NCBI GenBank assembly: GCA_044841755.1
Contig: JAXOFM010000002.1
Coordinates: 310,001-374,000, forward strand
DNA length: 64,000 nucleotides
Reading direction: 5' to 3'
Source of the DNA: CAZAPO01 sp044841755
Lineage (GTDB): Bacteria; Bacteroidota; Bacteroidia; Flavobacteriales; Flavobacteriaceae
How positions within the stretch are numbered: position 1 is the first letter of the stretch; each line of letters begins with the position of its first letter. The notes beneath the pieces are model-generated. The model was not told the origin of the DNA. It was given only the letters and a program-made list of their open reading frames with translations, and did no database searches. Shown in pieces: positions 26,718 to 35,102 of the stretch. The position numbers were made by a program, and so were the translations under genes.

Positions 26718-27539
26718 ATGAGAGGAATAACAGATACTGTAAAGCACTTACTAATCATTAATGCCCTAATGTTTATTGGGACTTATGCTTTACGTAATGA
26801 AGAGCTATTTTATAGCCTTTTTGCCTTGTTTTACCCTAAGAACGAACTTTTTCAACCTTGGCAAATTATCACGCATATGTTTATGCATGGTAACATTCAG
26901 CATATTCTATTTAACATGTTAGCACTTTGGATGTTTGGTACAGCAGTGGAGCAAGTGTTTGGGAAGAAAAAATTTATATTTTTCTACATATCTTCAGGGT
27001 TAGGAGCTGTTTTACTAACCTTTATTGTTTACTATTTTCAAGCTATTCCATTACTAAATGAAGTGGCAGCTTTGGGTTATCCTACAGAGCTCATCAATAA
27101 AATTATAAATTTAGATATAGTTAGTGATGGTCTTTATCAAGGGCAAATTCTAGGTAGAAAAATGGAGCCTTTGATTTTAGAATACGGTCAGGATGCTGGT
27201 AGAATGAGTCAGGAGTCTTTTAAGGCTTTGTTTGATTTAAATGTAAAAACTAATGGCTCAATGGTTGGTGCTTCTGGAGCTATTATGGGAGTTCTGGTAG
27301 CCTTTGGTATGTTATTTCCGGAAAGTAAATTGATGCTTATTTTTCTTCCTGTCCCTATAAAAGCGAAATACTTCATTCCAGGTATCATTGCTTTAGATTT
27401 ATTTTCTGCCTTGACAGGAGTTTCTATTTTTAGCCCTAGTAATACAGCCTATGTTGCGCATATTGGAGGTGCACTAACAGGGTTTTTAATGATGTATTTC
27501 TGGAAGAAAAACCAGTTTGATAAATATCGTTGGCATTAG
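26718..27539 (+). CDS. Rhomboid intramembrane serine protease, first of pair
   Basis: A 273-residue membrane protease with six or so helices. The catalytic pair is Ser186 in VGASGAIMGVL and His248 in AYVAHIGGALTGF; the HGNIQHILFNMLALWMFG segment near 57-74 is the usual L1/TM2 Asn-His region. An unusual 70-residue insert (about 111-180) separates TM2-3 from the Ser helix. It cleaves transmembrane segments; substrates are unknown. Followed by a second rhomboid whose start overlaps its stop. Confidence 0.93.
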   Translation: MRGITDTVKHLLIINALMFIGTYALRNEELFYSLFALFYPKNELFQPWQIITHMFMHGNIQHILFNMLALWMFGTAVEQVFGKKKFIFFYISSGLGAVLLTFIVYYFQAIPLLNEVAALGYPTELINKIINLDIVSDGLYQGQILGRKMEPLILEYGQDAGRMSQESFKALFDLNVKTNGSMVGASGAIMGVLVAFGMLFPESKLMLIFLPVPIKAKYFIPGIIALDLFSALTGVSIFSPSNTAYVAHIGGALTGFLMMYFWKKNQFDKYRWH

Positions 27540-28426
27540 TGACTTCTTTAAATCAAGACATACAAGACAAGCTAAAACGGTTAACCGCATTTGAAAAGAT
27601 AATTGCGCTTAACTTATTGATATATTTTATTGGTTGGGCAATTGCCAGTTTTTCAAGTGTTACCCGTGTTAGTAGTTTAAATTGGTTGGCACTTCCAAAA
27701 GACTTTTCAGCGTTTATAGTTAAGCCATGGTCCATTCTAACGTATGGTTTTACGCATATTGAGTTTTGGCATCTGTTTTTTAATATGTTGGTGCTATATT
27801 TTGTAGGACGCTCGTTTTCTAATTTATTCAACACTAAATTATCGCTTAATGTTTATTTTTTGGGAATAATAACAGGAGGTCTAGCCTATATGTTAGTGTA
27901 TGCATTGTTACCTAATAGTGTTTTTGGTACTACAGGTGACCTTGTTGGAGCTTCGGCAGGAGTAAGAGCGTCACTCATCTTTTTATGTGCGTATATGCCA
28001 AATTATGAGGTTGCTATTGTAAAATGGCGAATTAAACTCATGTATTTTGGATTAGTCATGGTTGGGCTAGATGTTTTGGGACTGTTCAGTGGAGTGAATG
28101 AAGGAGGCTATATAGCACACATAGGAGGTGATATATTAGGTTTTTTCTATGCTACACAATTGACCAAGGGTAAAGATATTGGCAAAGGATTTGAAAAGAT
28201 CATGGATAGCGTTTCAAGTTTGTTTTCATTCAAAACAAAAGGAAATCTTAAGACTGTTCATAAGCGTTCTAAAAAATCAAAAGCTTTTGCAGGACATACT
28301 AAAGATGAATTTGATGAGTTTAATAAGCAAAAGCAAATAGATATTATATTAGACAAGATAAGCAAAAGTGGTTACGAGAGCTTAAGCAAAGAGGAAAAGG
28401 AATTTTTGTTCAGAGCTGGAAAATAA
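27539..28426 (+). CDS. Rhomboid-family protein, second of pair, with C-terminal tail
   Basis: A 295-residue rhomboid. I chose the GTG at 27539, which overlaps the TAG of the first rhomboid (TAGTG) and gives MTSLNQDIQDKLK; the frame also runs to a TTG at 27530. Catalytic Ser139 lies in VGASAGVRAS, where the usual GxSG has Ala instead of the last Gly, and His194 is in YIAHIGGDILGF. The last 85 residues form a charged soluble tail (KKSKAFAGHTKDEFDEF, ending YESLSKEEKEFLFRAGK), of the kind seen in Bacteroidota rhomboids. Activity is likely but the Gly-to-Ala change leaves doubt. Confidence 0.88.
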   Translation: MTSLNQDIQDKLKRLTAFEKIIALNLLIYFIGWAIASFSSVTRVSSLNWLALPKDFSAFIVKPWSILTYGFTHIEFWHLFFNMLVLYFVGRSFSNLFNTKLSLNVYFLGIITGGLAYMLVYALLPNSVFGTTGDLVGASAGVRASLIFLCAYMPNYEVAIVKWRIKLMYFGLVMVGLDVLGLFSGVNEGGYIAHIGGDILGFFYATQLTKGKDIGKGFEKIMDSVSSLFSFKTKGNLKTVHKRSKKSKAFAGHTKDEFDEFNKQKQIDIILDKISKSGYESLSKEEKEFLFRAGK

Positions 28427-28434
28427 ACAACTTT

Positions 28435-29460
28435 ATGAAGAATCTAAAAGGATACGAAAAGCTGGTTTTCTTCATTAACTCTGTTGCTGCCTTAATTTTA
28501 CTTTTATCTTACTTATTACCTTATCTTCCACCAAAAGATTTTGCATTTCTCTCTGTATTAAGTTTAGCAGTTCCATTACTTATCATTCTTAATTTAGCCT
28601 TTGTATTGTATTGGTTGCTTAAAGCAAAAAAACATCTACTTTTATCTGCTTTGGTATTGTTATTAGGATACGGGAAAGTATTATCTCTTTACAAGTTTAC
28701 TTCATCAAAACAAATTGAAGACAGTGAGTCTGTTTCTATAATGAACTATAACGTAAGGTTGTTCAACCTTTATAATTGGATAGATAAAGAGCATGTAGAA
28801 GAATCAATCGTCAATCTTATTGAAGACGAAGCGCCAGATATTATTAGCTTTCAAGAATACCATCCTCATGAAAATGTAGATCTTTCTATGTTTCCTTTTA
28901 AGTTTGAAGATTTATCTGGTGAGCGTGTTCGTTATGGACAAGCTATTTTTTCAAAATTTCCTATAATTAATTCAGGATCGGTTGAATTTCCAAATACTGC
29001 TAATAATGCTATTTATGCTGATGTAGTTAAAGGGAATGATACGCTTAGGGTTTATAATGTGCATTTGCAGTCCTTAGGTATAGAAGAAAATCTTGAAGAT
29101 CTTGATAGAGAAGATTCAGAGCGTGTTTTAAAACGTGCAAGGGAAACCTTTAAGATGCAACAGGAGCAAGCAGAATTATTTGTCAATCATAAAGAAAGTG
29201 CTCCATATAATGTGGTGATTTGTGGTGATTTTAATAATACTGCATTTTCTTATGTGTATAAAGAAATAAAGGGTGAATTAAAAGATGCTTTTGAAGAAGC
29301 GGGAAATGGCTTTGGACGTACTTTTGACTTTCGATATTTCCCTATTAGAATAGATTTTATATTGGTTGAAGAAGCTTTTCAGGTGAACAACTTTAAAGCT
29401 TTTGAAGAAAAACTATCAGATCATTACCCAGTCCTCACCGAGATTAGTTTACATAAATAA
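28435..29460 (+). CDS. Membrane-anchored endonuclease/exonuclease/phosphatase-family protein
   Basis: A 341-residue protein with three N-terminal membrane helices (about 10-30, 37-60, 67-85) and a C-terminal EEP domain from about 98. Active-site motifs are SIMNYNVRLFN, ISFQEYHP (catalytic Glu), VICGDFNNTA and the final LSDHYPVL. It could be a nuclease or a phosphodiesterase acting on phospholipid or sugar phosphates outside the membrane. It follows the rhomboids by 8 bases and ends overlapping a convergent gene by 12 bases. Confidence 0.88.
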   Translation: MKNLKGYEKLVFFINSVAALILLLSYLLPYLPPKDFAFLSVLSLAVPLLIILNLAFVLYWLLKAKKHLLLSALVLLLGYGKVLSLYKFTSSKQIEDSESVSIMNYNVRLFNLYNWIDKEHVEESIVNLIEDEAPDIISFQEYHPHENVDLSMFPFKFEDLSGERVRYGQAIFSKFPIINSGSVEFPNTANNAIYADVVKGNDTLRVYNVHLQSLGIEENLEDLDREDSERVLKRARETFKMQQEQAELFVNHKESAPYNVVICGDFNNTAFSYVYKEIKGELKDAFEEAGNGFGRTFDFRYFPIRIDFILVEEAFQVNNFKAFEEKLSDHYPVLTEISLHK

Positions 29461-29760
29461 GCAATCTACACTATCTGCCAATATATGAATAAGCAACCCA
29501 ATTGCTAATACTCTTGTTTTATTAGGGATCAGCATTAGCAAAAAAATACCAATTGCGTAATAGGAATGCAGCGGATGAAAATTAATGCTACATCTATTGG
29601 GATCAAAAATTGGGTTTGCCAATAAATGATCAAGATCAATTAGCATAGTAGCAATCATTATTAAATACACTTTCCAGACACTTTTTTTGTAAAAGAGCAT
29701 CGCTATTAAGAGTGGTAGGATAAAATGAATTCCGTAATGTGCTATTGGTTGAATGATCAC
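29449..29760 (-). CDS. Small integral membrane protein, DUF6122-like
   Basis: A 103-residue hydrophobic protein with four helices and polar landmarks QPIAHYGIHFILPLL, MLIDLDHLLANP, and NFHPLHSYYAIG, ending in LLIHILADSVDCLFM. These His/Asp positions in membrane context resemble the metal-dependent hydrolase-like DUF6122 family, whose function is unknown. The start is GTG, sharing GTGA with the stop of the WbqC gene, so the two are translationally coupled. Confidence 0.78.
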   Translation of the reverse strand: MIIQPIAHYGIHFILPLLIAMLFYKKSVWKVYLIMIATMLIDLDHLLANPIFDPNRCSINFHPLHSYYAIGIFLLMLIPNKTRVLAIGLLIHILADSVDCLFM

Positions 29761-30377
29761 AGCACTAAATTTTGGGCTTTTAAATAGTTGAGGCTGTTTG
29801 CACCTTCATTAAACAAAAGATCTAGAATACTAAGATTACTCATAAACCCATGCTTATTTGAAAATACTTGGGTATAATGATCAAAATTGAATTTCGGTTC
29901 CTTTCTAGCATTTACCAAATTTCGAGCGTCAATAACATCAACAGGATTTTTTTCGAACACCTTAGTTTTGCTAATACTAACATCAAATTGCAAGCAATCA
30001 ATAATGGTTTCAAAACATTTAAAATTAAACTCCATTAAATAGGTTTCTTCTGATTGAAAAAGCGAAGTGAGTTCATCTTCATAATATTCAAAAAACGGAG
30101 ATGTTCGGTAAGCACTTTGTAATGATTTCCAATGTTGTGATTGCCATTTATTGTCATTAGAGATCTTTACATCTTTGTAGAGTTGCCGATTCTTATGCGT
30201 ATGATTCACAGGGATGTTTAAAGATAATTTTCCGTTAGCACCGTAAATATGACATCTGTTTCTATAGGTTTGCTTTTGGTAATTATCGGCTACTTCAAAA
30301 ATCATCTCATTACCCTTAGCGATTGCGACAAAACTAGCTATGCTTGGGAAGTAAGTTGGATGAAGAAGAGTATTCAT
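29757..30377 (-). CDS. WbqC-like family protein
   Basis: A 206-residue protein matching the WbqC-like family: HPTYFPSIASFVAIAKGNEM at the start, YRNRCHIYGANGKLSLNIPV, WKSLQSAYRTSPFFEYYED, and the closing NEGANSLNYL. Family members are found in polysaccharide loci but the reaction is unknown. Here it sits next to lepB with an 8-base gap, as usual in Flavobacteriia. Soluble, no signal peptide. Confidence 0.88.
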   Translation of the reverse strand: MNTLLHPTYFPSIASFVAIAKGNEMIFEVADNYQKQTYRNRCHIYGANGKLSLNIPVNHTHKNRQLYKDVKISNDNKWQSQHWKSLQSAYRTSPFFEYYEDELTSLFQSEETYLMEFNFKCFETIIDCLQFDVSISKTKVFEKNPVDVIDARNLVNARKEPKFNFDHYTQVFSNKHGFMSNLSILDLLFNEGANSLNYLKAQNLVL

Positions 30378-30385
30378 ATTCTCGC

Positions 30386-31987
30386 CTAAGCGGCTTTTTT
30401 ACGCTTTCTATATTTATTGAATCCCATCCACCCAAATAATACAACAAGAAATGGAATTAAATAAGACACACGCTCACCGCTTCCATGAACTGTGGTAAAC
30501 ATTCTGTCCCAACGTATTTTATTAAAGCCTTTACCGTTCTTATCGATACTTAGCCAAATAAAAACAGGTTTACCAACTACGTGATTGAAAGGCACAAATC
30601 CCCAAGCTCTTGCATCAATAGAGTTATGACGATTGTCTCCCATCATCCAGTAATAATCTTGTTTAAAAGTATAGCTAGAAGCCAGTTGATCGTTAATATG
30701 TATCTGGTTTCCTTCAACTCTTAGTGTATTTCCTTCGTATTCTGTAATAACTCGTTTATAAAGTGGTAATACTTCTAAATTAATGTCAATTGTCTTTCCT
30801 TCTTCAGGGATATAAATTGGTCCAAAATGATCACGATTCCAATTATATTGTGGATCATGAGGGAACATATTAGCGTCTCTTTGCCCTTTTGGTTCTACTA
30901 TTCTAGAAATACTTGAAACACTTGGATGGTTCTTAAATTTGCTTACTGCAAGATCTGATGCTGCAGGCACAATATAATTTCCATTTTCCATGATACCAAT
31001 ACCATCAGTAATGTCATATCTAGAAATCATGTAGTCCACAATACTTTGGTTAAATGCTTGACCTTCTTTTAGATTTATTTCATAACTAAATTGTAATTGA
31101 CCTCTATCTGGCAATTCATTTTTAACTCCGTTAATGTATACATAGCCATCACGAACTTCTAAGGAATCTCCAGCAACACCAACACAACGTTTTACTAAAT
31201 TGGTTTTCTTATCTATTGGCTTGTAATAGTTTCTATCAGGACGAAAATCGTTCATATCCAATAAGGTGTCCGCAGGTTGGTTGAACACCACAATTTCGTT
31301 TCTATCTATTTTTTCAAATGCAGGTAAACGTAAATAAGGTAGTTGCAGTTTGTTAAGCCATGAAGTACTCTTCTTATCTAGTTCATCACTAAACATATAT
31401 GATTTTTTCTTCAACACAGGAATTGTATCATGCACCATGGGTGCTGCAACAGTAGTCATAGGTACTCTTGGGCCATAATGCATTTTACTAACAAACAAAA
31501 AGTCACCAACCAAAAGTGATTTTTCAAGTGATGATGACGGAATTGTATAAGGCTGCATAAAATAGGTGTGCACAAAGGTTGCAGCTATCACAGCAAATAA
31601 AATAGAACTTACCCATTCACCATTTGAAGATTTTGGATTGATATCTCTGTTTTCAACATAAGATACATCAGTAGCATAATTAAGATAATAGTTATAGAAA
31701 CCTAAAGTGGCAACTGCTAAAAAAGTGTCTAAATAAGTATTCTTACCAAAACTTCTAGCAGTTTCTACCCAAACGACAGGAAACATGATGAGATTGATAA
31801 TAGGAATAAAAAGGAGTGGAGTCCACCAAACAGATCTGTTAATGATCTTCATTAAAACAACTGCATTGTAAACTGGCACAAAAGCTTCCCAAGCTTTTCT
31901 TCCTGCTTTAGTGTATAATTTCCACGTTCCTAAACCGTGTACTACTTGAATTATCAATATAAAAATCAACCACTGTGATAAGGTCAT
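30386..31987 (-). CDS. lepB: Signal peptidase I, long Bacteroidota form
   Basis: A 533-residue inner-membrane protease that removes signal peptides. It begins with a DUF5684-like module of two or three helices (1-110), then a membrane anchor and the S26 catalytic Ser in MQPYTIPSSSLEKSLLVGDF. The catalytic Lys lies in NLVKRCVGVAGDSLEVRDG, and box E is YYWMMGDNRHNSIDARAWG. A roughly 170-residue insertion separates the Lys region from box E, and a final helix plus basic tail (KYRKRKKAA) close the protein. The size is about twice that of Firmicutes enzymes but normal for this phylum. Confidence 0.95.
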   Translation of the reverse strand: MTLSQWLIFILIIQVVHGLGTWKLYTKAGRKAWEAFVPVYNAVVLMKIINRSVWWTPLLFIPIINLIMFPVVWVETARSFGKNTYLDTFLAVATLGFYNYYLNYATDVSYVENRDINPKSSNGEWVSSILFAVIAATFVHTYFMQPYTIPSSSLEKSLLVGDFLFVSKMHYGPRVPMTTVAAPMVHDTIPVLKKKSYMFSDELDKKSTSWLNKLQLPYLRLPAFEKIDRNEIVVFNQPADTLLDMNDFRPDRNYYKPIDKKTNLVKRCVGVAGDSLEVRDGYVYINGVKNELPDRGQLQFSYEINLKEGQAFNQSIVDYMISRYDITDGIGIMENGNYIVPAASDLAVSKFKNHPSVSSISRIVEPKGQRDANMFPHDPQYNWNRDHFGPIYIPEEGKTIDINLEVLPLYKRVITEYEGNTLRVEGNQIHINDQLASSYTFKQDYYWMMGDNRHNSIDARAWGFVPFNHVVGKPVFIWLSIDKNGKGFNKIRWDRMFTTVHGSGERVSYLIPFLVVLFGWMGFNKYRKRKKAA

Positions 31988-32054
31988 GATCGTAAATTTT
32001 TAGTTTTGTTAGTTAGTGCTAAAGCTAATGGTCAAGTTACAGTAAATGCTCACC

Positions 32055-32759
32055 TTAACCAATATTTAACACATCTTTCATTGAGTAAACACCTGTTTTA
32101 CCAATTAACCATTCTGCTGCTACAACAGCTCCCAGCGCGAACCCTTGCCTATTATGAGCTGTATGCGAAATATTTATAGTGTCAACCTCTGAATTATAAG
32201 TTACATGATGTGTTCCAGGAACATTTTCAATTCGCTTTGCTACAATAGGAATTTCAGTATCATTTTCAGCTGTTTCCAATTTCCAATTGGTGTAATTTGT
32301 ATTCTCAATAACACCTACCGCAAGCGTGATAGCGGTTCCGCTAGGTGCATCTAATTTTTGTGTATGATGAATTTCTTCCATTGATACTTTATACTCCGAA
32401 AGATTAGACATCATTTTCGCTAATGTTTTATTTAATTCGAAAAATATATTAACTCCCAAACTAAAGTTTGAAGCATAAATAAAAGCACCATCAGTTTCTT
32501 TAGCTAAGGCAACCATATTCTCATAATGCTCTAACCATCCAGTAGTACCAGAAATGATCGGAACATCATTTTTCAAACAGTTAGTGATATTGGAAACTGC
32601 AGCGTCTGGAATGCTAAAATCAATAGCTACATCAGCATCATTGATGTTATAGTCTGAATCGTTTTTGTCTACTTTTAATACAATAGAATGACCACGATCT
32701 AGTGCAATTTTCTCAATGGTTTTTCCCATTTTTCCGTAGCCAAGTAAAGCAATCTTCAT
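32055..32759 (-). CDS. dapB: 4-hydroxy-tetrahydrodipicolinate reductase
   Basis: NAD(P)H-dependent reductase of the diaminopimelate/lysine pathway, 234 residues. It opens with the Rossmann loop MKIALLGYGKMGKTIEKIA, has IDFSIPDA and the cofactor segment SGTTGW, then the catalytic stretch EEIHHTQKLDAPSGTA with the active-site His and Lys. Slightly shorter than the E. coli enzyme, as in other Bacteroidota. The ATG directly abuts the stop of the DUF5683 gene. Confidence 0.96.
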   Translation of the reverse strand: MKIALLGYGKMGKTIEKIALDRGHSIVLKVDKNDSDYNINDADVAIDFSIPDAAVSNITNCLKNDVPIISGTTGWLEHYENMVALAKETDGAFIYASNFSLGVNIFFELNKTLAKMMSNLSEYKVSMEEIHHTQKLDAPSGTAITLAVGVIENTNYTNWKLETAENDTEIPIVAKRIENVPGTHHVTYNSEVDTINISHTAHNRQGFALGAVVAAEWLIGKTGVYSMKDVLNIG

Positions 32760-33356
32760 CTAATTAATCTTAAAGTTTAATGTTAGTCCAAAATTGGTGG
32801 TGGCATCCAACTCATTAAATTTAAAGTGTGGTTTTATGGCTAGGTCTTCATCTACATTATACTGCAATAAATGTGCATCAACATTAGCGTCAATAATATT
32901 TAATGCATATATACCAATGGTTACAAGTAGTGATATATCTTTATTTCTTCTAAAGGTTCGTTGAGCTCTAATTAATCCGTCGTCCGAAATACTTGGTACA
33001 GATCCTTCTCCCCAAAATTCATCATCAGTAAATCCTGCTAAGCGACGCTTATAGGCATCTCTATATCTGTTGTATTGCTTGTTATTATCTAGATAGAAAT
33101 ATAATCCTGTTCCTAAACCAGCATACACTAAAGGAATTTTCCAATATTTTTTGTTGTAGGCTTGTCCTAATCCTGGTAAGATTGCTGAATAGAAAGCAGC
33201 TTTAGACGGAGTTAAAGGATCTATTGGCTTTTTTGTAATTGAATCTTGAACAATTACATTTATTTCTTTTGTGTCTGGATTTATGTCTTCATTGTTTTGA
33301 GAAAAACAAACAAAAGAGCACAAAAAGAAAATTACTAAAACAAGCTTATTTATCAC
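32760..33356 (-). CDS. DUF5683 exported membrane protein
   Basis: A 198-residue protein of unknown function that follows parB in Flavobacteriia. The open frame extends to 33461 inside parB, but the GTG at 33356 gives a clean signal peptide (MINKLVLVIFFLCSFVCFSQ), so the first 35 residues of the long form are not real. The core AAFYSAILPGLGQAYNKKYWKIP is the DUF5683 hallmark, followed by a helix (PLVYAGLGTGLYFYLDNN) and RRNKDISLLVTIGIYALNIIDA. It overlaps parB by 11 bases. Confidence 0.85.
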   Translation of the reverse strand: MINKLVLVIFFLCSFVCFSQNNEDINPDTKEINVIVQDSITKKPIDPLTPSKAAFYSAILPGLGQAYNKKYWKIPLVYAGLGTGLYFYLDNNKQYNRYRDAYKRRLAGFTDDEFWGEGSVPSISDDGLIRAQRTFRRNKDISLLVTIGIYALNIIDANVDAHLLQYNVDEDLAIKPHFKFNELDATTNFGLTLNFKIN

Positions 33357-34245
33357 GCTTAACCAGTTTTTTAATCCTGTTGAAATCTTCTTCGGAATGA
33401 AAAGGAATAGTGATTTTTCCGCTTCCATTTTTTGATAGTTTAACGTGAACTTTGTGTCCAAAGTATTCAGAAATCTCTTTGATTCCTTTTTTAATATACT
33501 TTGGAGTTTCCAATTTTTCAGGAGCAGATACTTCTTTAGTAGAACGATAGTTGCGTACTAAGTTTTCAGTCTCTCTAACAGAAAGTTTGTTGGTAAGTAT
33601 CTTTTCGTAGATCTCCAATTGATCTATGTGATTTTCTATGTTTATAATAGCTCTTCCATGACCCATAGAAACAAAACCATCTCTAATCCCAGTCTGAATA
33701 ATCGGATCTAACTTTAATAAACGTAAATAATTAGCAATCGTTGAACGCTTTTTACCTACACGTTCACTCATTTGCTCTTGAGTTAGTTTAACTTCTTCAA
33801 TTAGGCGTTGATAAGACAAAGCAATTTCAATAGGATCTAGATCTTGACGTTGAATATTTTCAACCAAAGCCATCTCCAAAGATTCCTGATCATTGGCTAA
33901 TCTAACATATGCCGGAATTGTTTGTAGTCCAGCAAGTTTAGAAGCTCTTAAACGACGTTCTCCAGAAATTAACTGATACTTATTAAACGAGGTCTTTCTA
34001 ACAGTAATTGGCTGAATTACACCAAGTTCTTTAATGCTGGACGCTAATTCTCTTAAAGCTTCTTCATCAAAATTAGTTCTTGGTTGAAACGGATTGATCT
34101 CAATTGCGCCTAGTTCAATTTCAATGATATTTCCAACTACTTTATCGGCATTTTTATCTTGAACAGACTTAATATCGTTACCAGGATCTTTTAAAAGTGC
34201 AGAGAGCCCTCTTCCAAGTGCTTGCTTTTTTGTTGCCTTCGCCAT
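33346..34245 (-). CDS. parB: Chromosome-partitioning protein ParB
   Basis: A 299-residue CTP-dependent clamp that loads at parS and partitions the origin region. Visible: the ParB/Srx nuclease-like domain with NPFQPRTNFDEEALRELASS and the CTP-pocket GERRLRASKLAGL, then the helix-turn-helix part LTQEQMSERVGKKRSTIANY, and a C-terminal dimerisation domain. The ATG overlaps the stop of parA by one base. I saw no clear parS palindrome nearby. Confidence 0.95.
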   Translation of the reverse strand: MAKATKKQALGRGLSALLKDPGNDIKSVQDKNADKVVGNIIEIELGAIEINPFQPRTNFDEEALRELASSIKELGVIQPITVRKTSFNKYQLISGERRLRASKLAGLQTIPAYVRLANDQESLEMALVENIQRQDLDPIEIALSYQRLIEEVKLTQEQMSERVGKKRSTIANYLRLLKLDPIIQTGIRDGFVSMGHGRAIINIENHIDQLEIYEKILTNKLSVRETENLVRNYRSTKEVSAPEKLETPKYIKKGIKEISEYFGHKVHVKLSKNGSGKITIPFHSEEDFNRIKKLVKRDK

Positions 34246-35012
34246 TATTCTCCGTTTTTAGTAATGATTTCTTTAGCCAAACTTAAGTAATTAGTAGCAC
34301 CTTTGCTACTAACGTCATAGTTAATTATACTTTCTCCAAAACTAGGAGCTTCTCCCAAGCGAACATTACGTTGTATAATAGTTTGAAATACCATTTCATT
34401 AAAGTGCTTCTGTACCTCTTCTACCACTTGATTAGAGAGTCTTAAACGTGAATCGTACATAGTAAGTAAAAGACCTTCAATATCTAAATCAGCGTTATGA
34501 ATACGTTGTACACTTTTAATAGTATTCAACAATTTCCCTAACCCTTCTAAAGCAAAATACTCACATTGAATAGGAATAATTACAGAATCTGAAGCAGTTA
34601 ATGCGTTTAGCGTTAATAAACCTAATGAAGGAGCACAGTCTATTAAAATATAATCATAAGAAGGTTTTAAATGTTCTATTGCTTTTTTAAGCATTGATTC
34701 ACGCTCTTCTTTATCTACTAATTCTATTTCAATAGCAACTAGATCGATATGAGCAGGAATAACATCTACGTTCGGAGAATTAACACTTACTATACACTCT
34801 TCTGCAGAGGACGTATGCTCCAATAATTGATAAGTACCTGTTTCTACTGAGGAAACATCAATACCAAAACCTGAAGTAGCATTAGCCTGTGGATCAGCAT
34901 CAATAAGTAGTACTTTTTTTTCCAGAACACCAAGTGAAGCAGCTAAATTTACTGAAGTAGTAGTTTTGCCAACACCTCCTTTTTGGTTAGCAATAGCGAT
35001 TATTTTACCCAT
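34245..35012 (-). CDS. parA: Chromosome-partitioning ATPase ParA
   Basis: A 255-residue Walker-type ATPase that moves ParB-bound DNA over the nucleoid. It opens MGKIIAIANQKGGVGKTTTS, the deviant Walker A motif KGGVGKTT, followed by LLIDADPQANATSGFG and YDILIDCAPSLGLLTLNAL. Length and lack of an N-terminal HTH fit chromosomal Soj-type ParA. First gene of a parA-parB-DUF5683-dapB-lepB-WbqC-DUF6122 run. Confidence 0.95.
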   Translation of the reverse strand: MGKIIAIANQKGGVGKTTTSVNLAASLGVLEKKVLLIDADPQANATSGFGIDVSSVETGTYQLLEHTSSAEECIVSVNSPNVDVIPAHIDLVAIEIELVDKEERESMLKKAIEHLKPSYDYILIDCAPSLGLLTLNALTASDSVIIPIQCEYFALEGLGKLLNTIKSVQRIHNADLDIEGLLLTMYDSRLRLSNQVVEEVQKHFNEMVFQTIIQRNVRLGEAPSFGESIINYDVSSKGATNYLSLAKEIITKNGE

Positions 35013-35102
35013 TAACGATTTGGTTTTAACAAGCGTAAAAATACAACTATTTACGAGTTTTAAAAACCCAACTTGTTAACAAACAATCAACCTAAAAGTG
35101 TC

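Noticed and set aside
33357..33461. N-terminal extension of the DUF5683 protein inside parB
   Set aside because: It would precede a clean signal peptide by 35 residues and lie wholly within parB; the GTG at 33356 is the better start.
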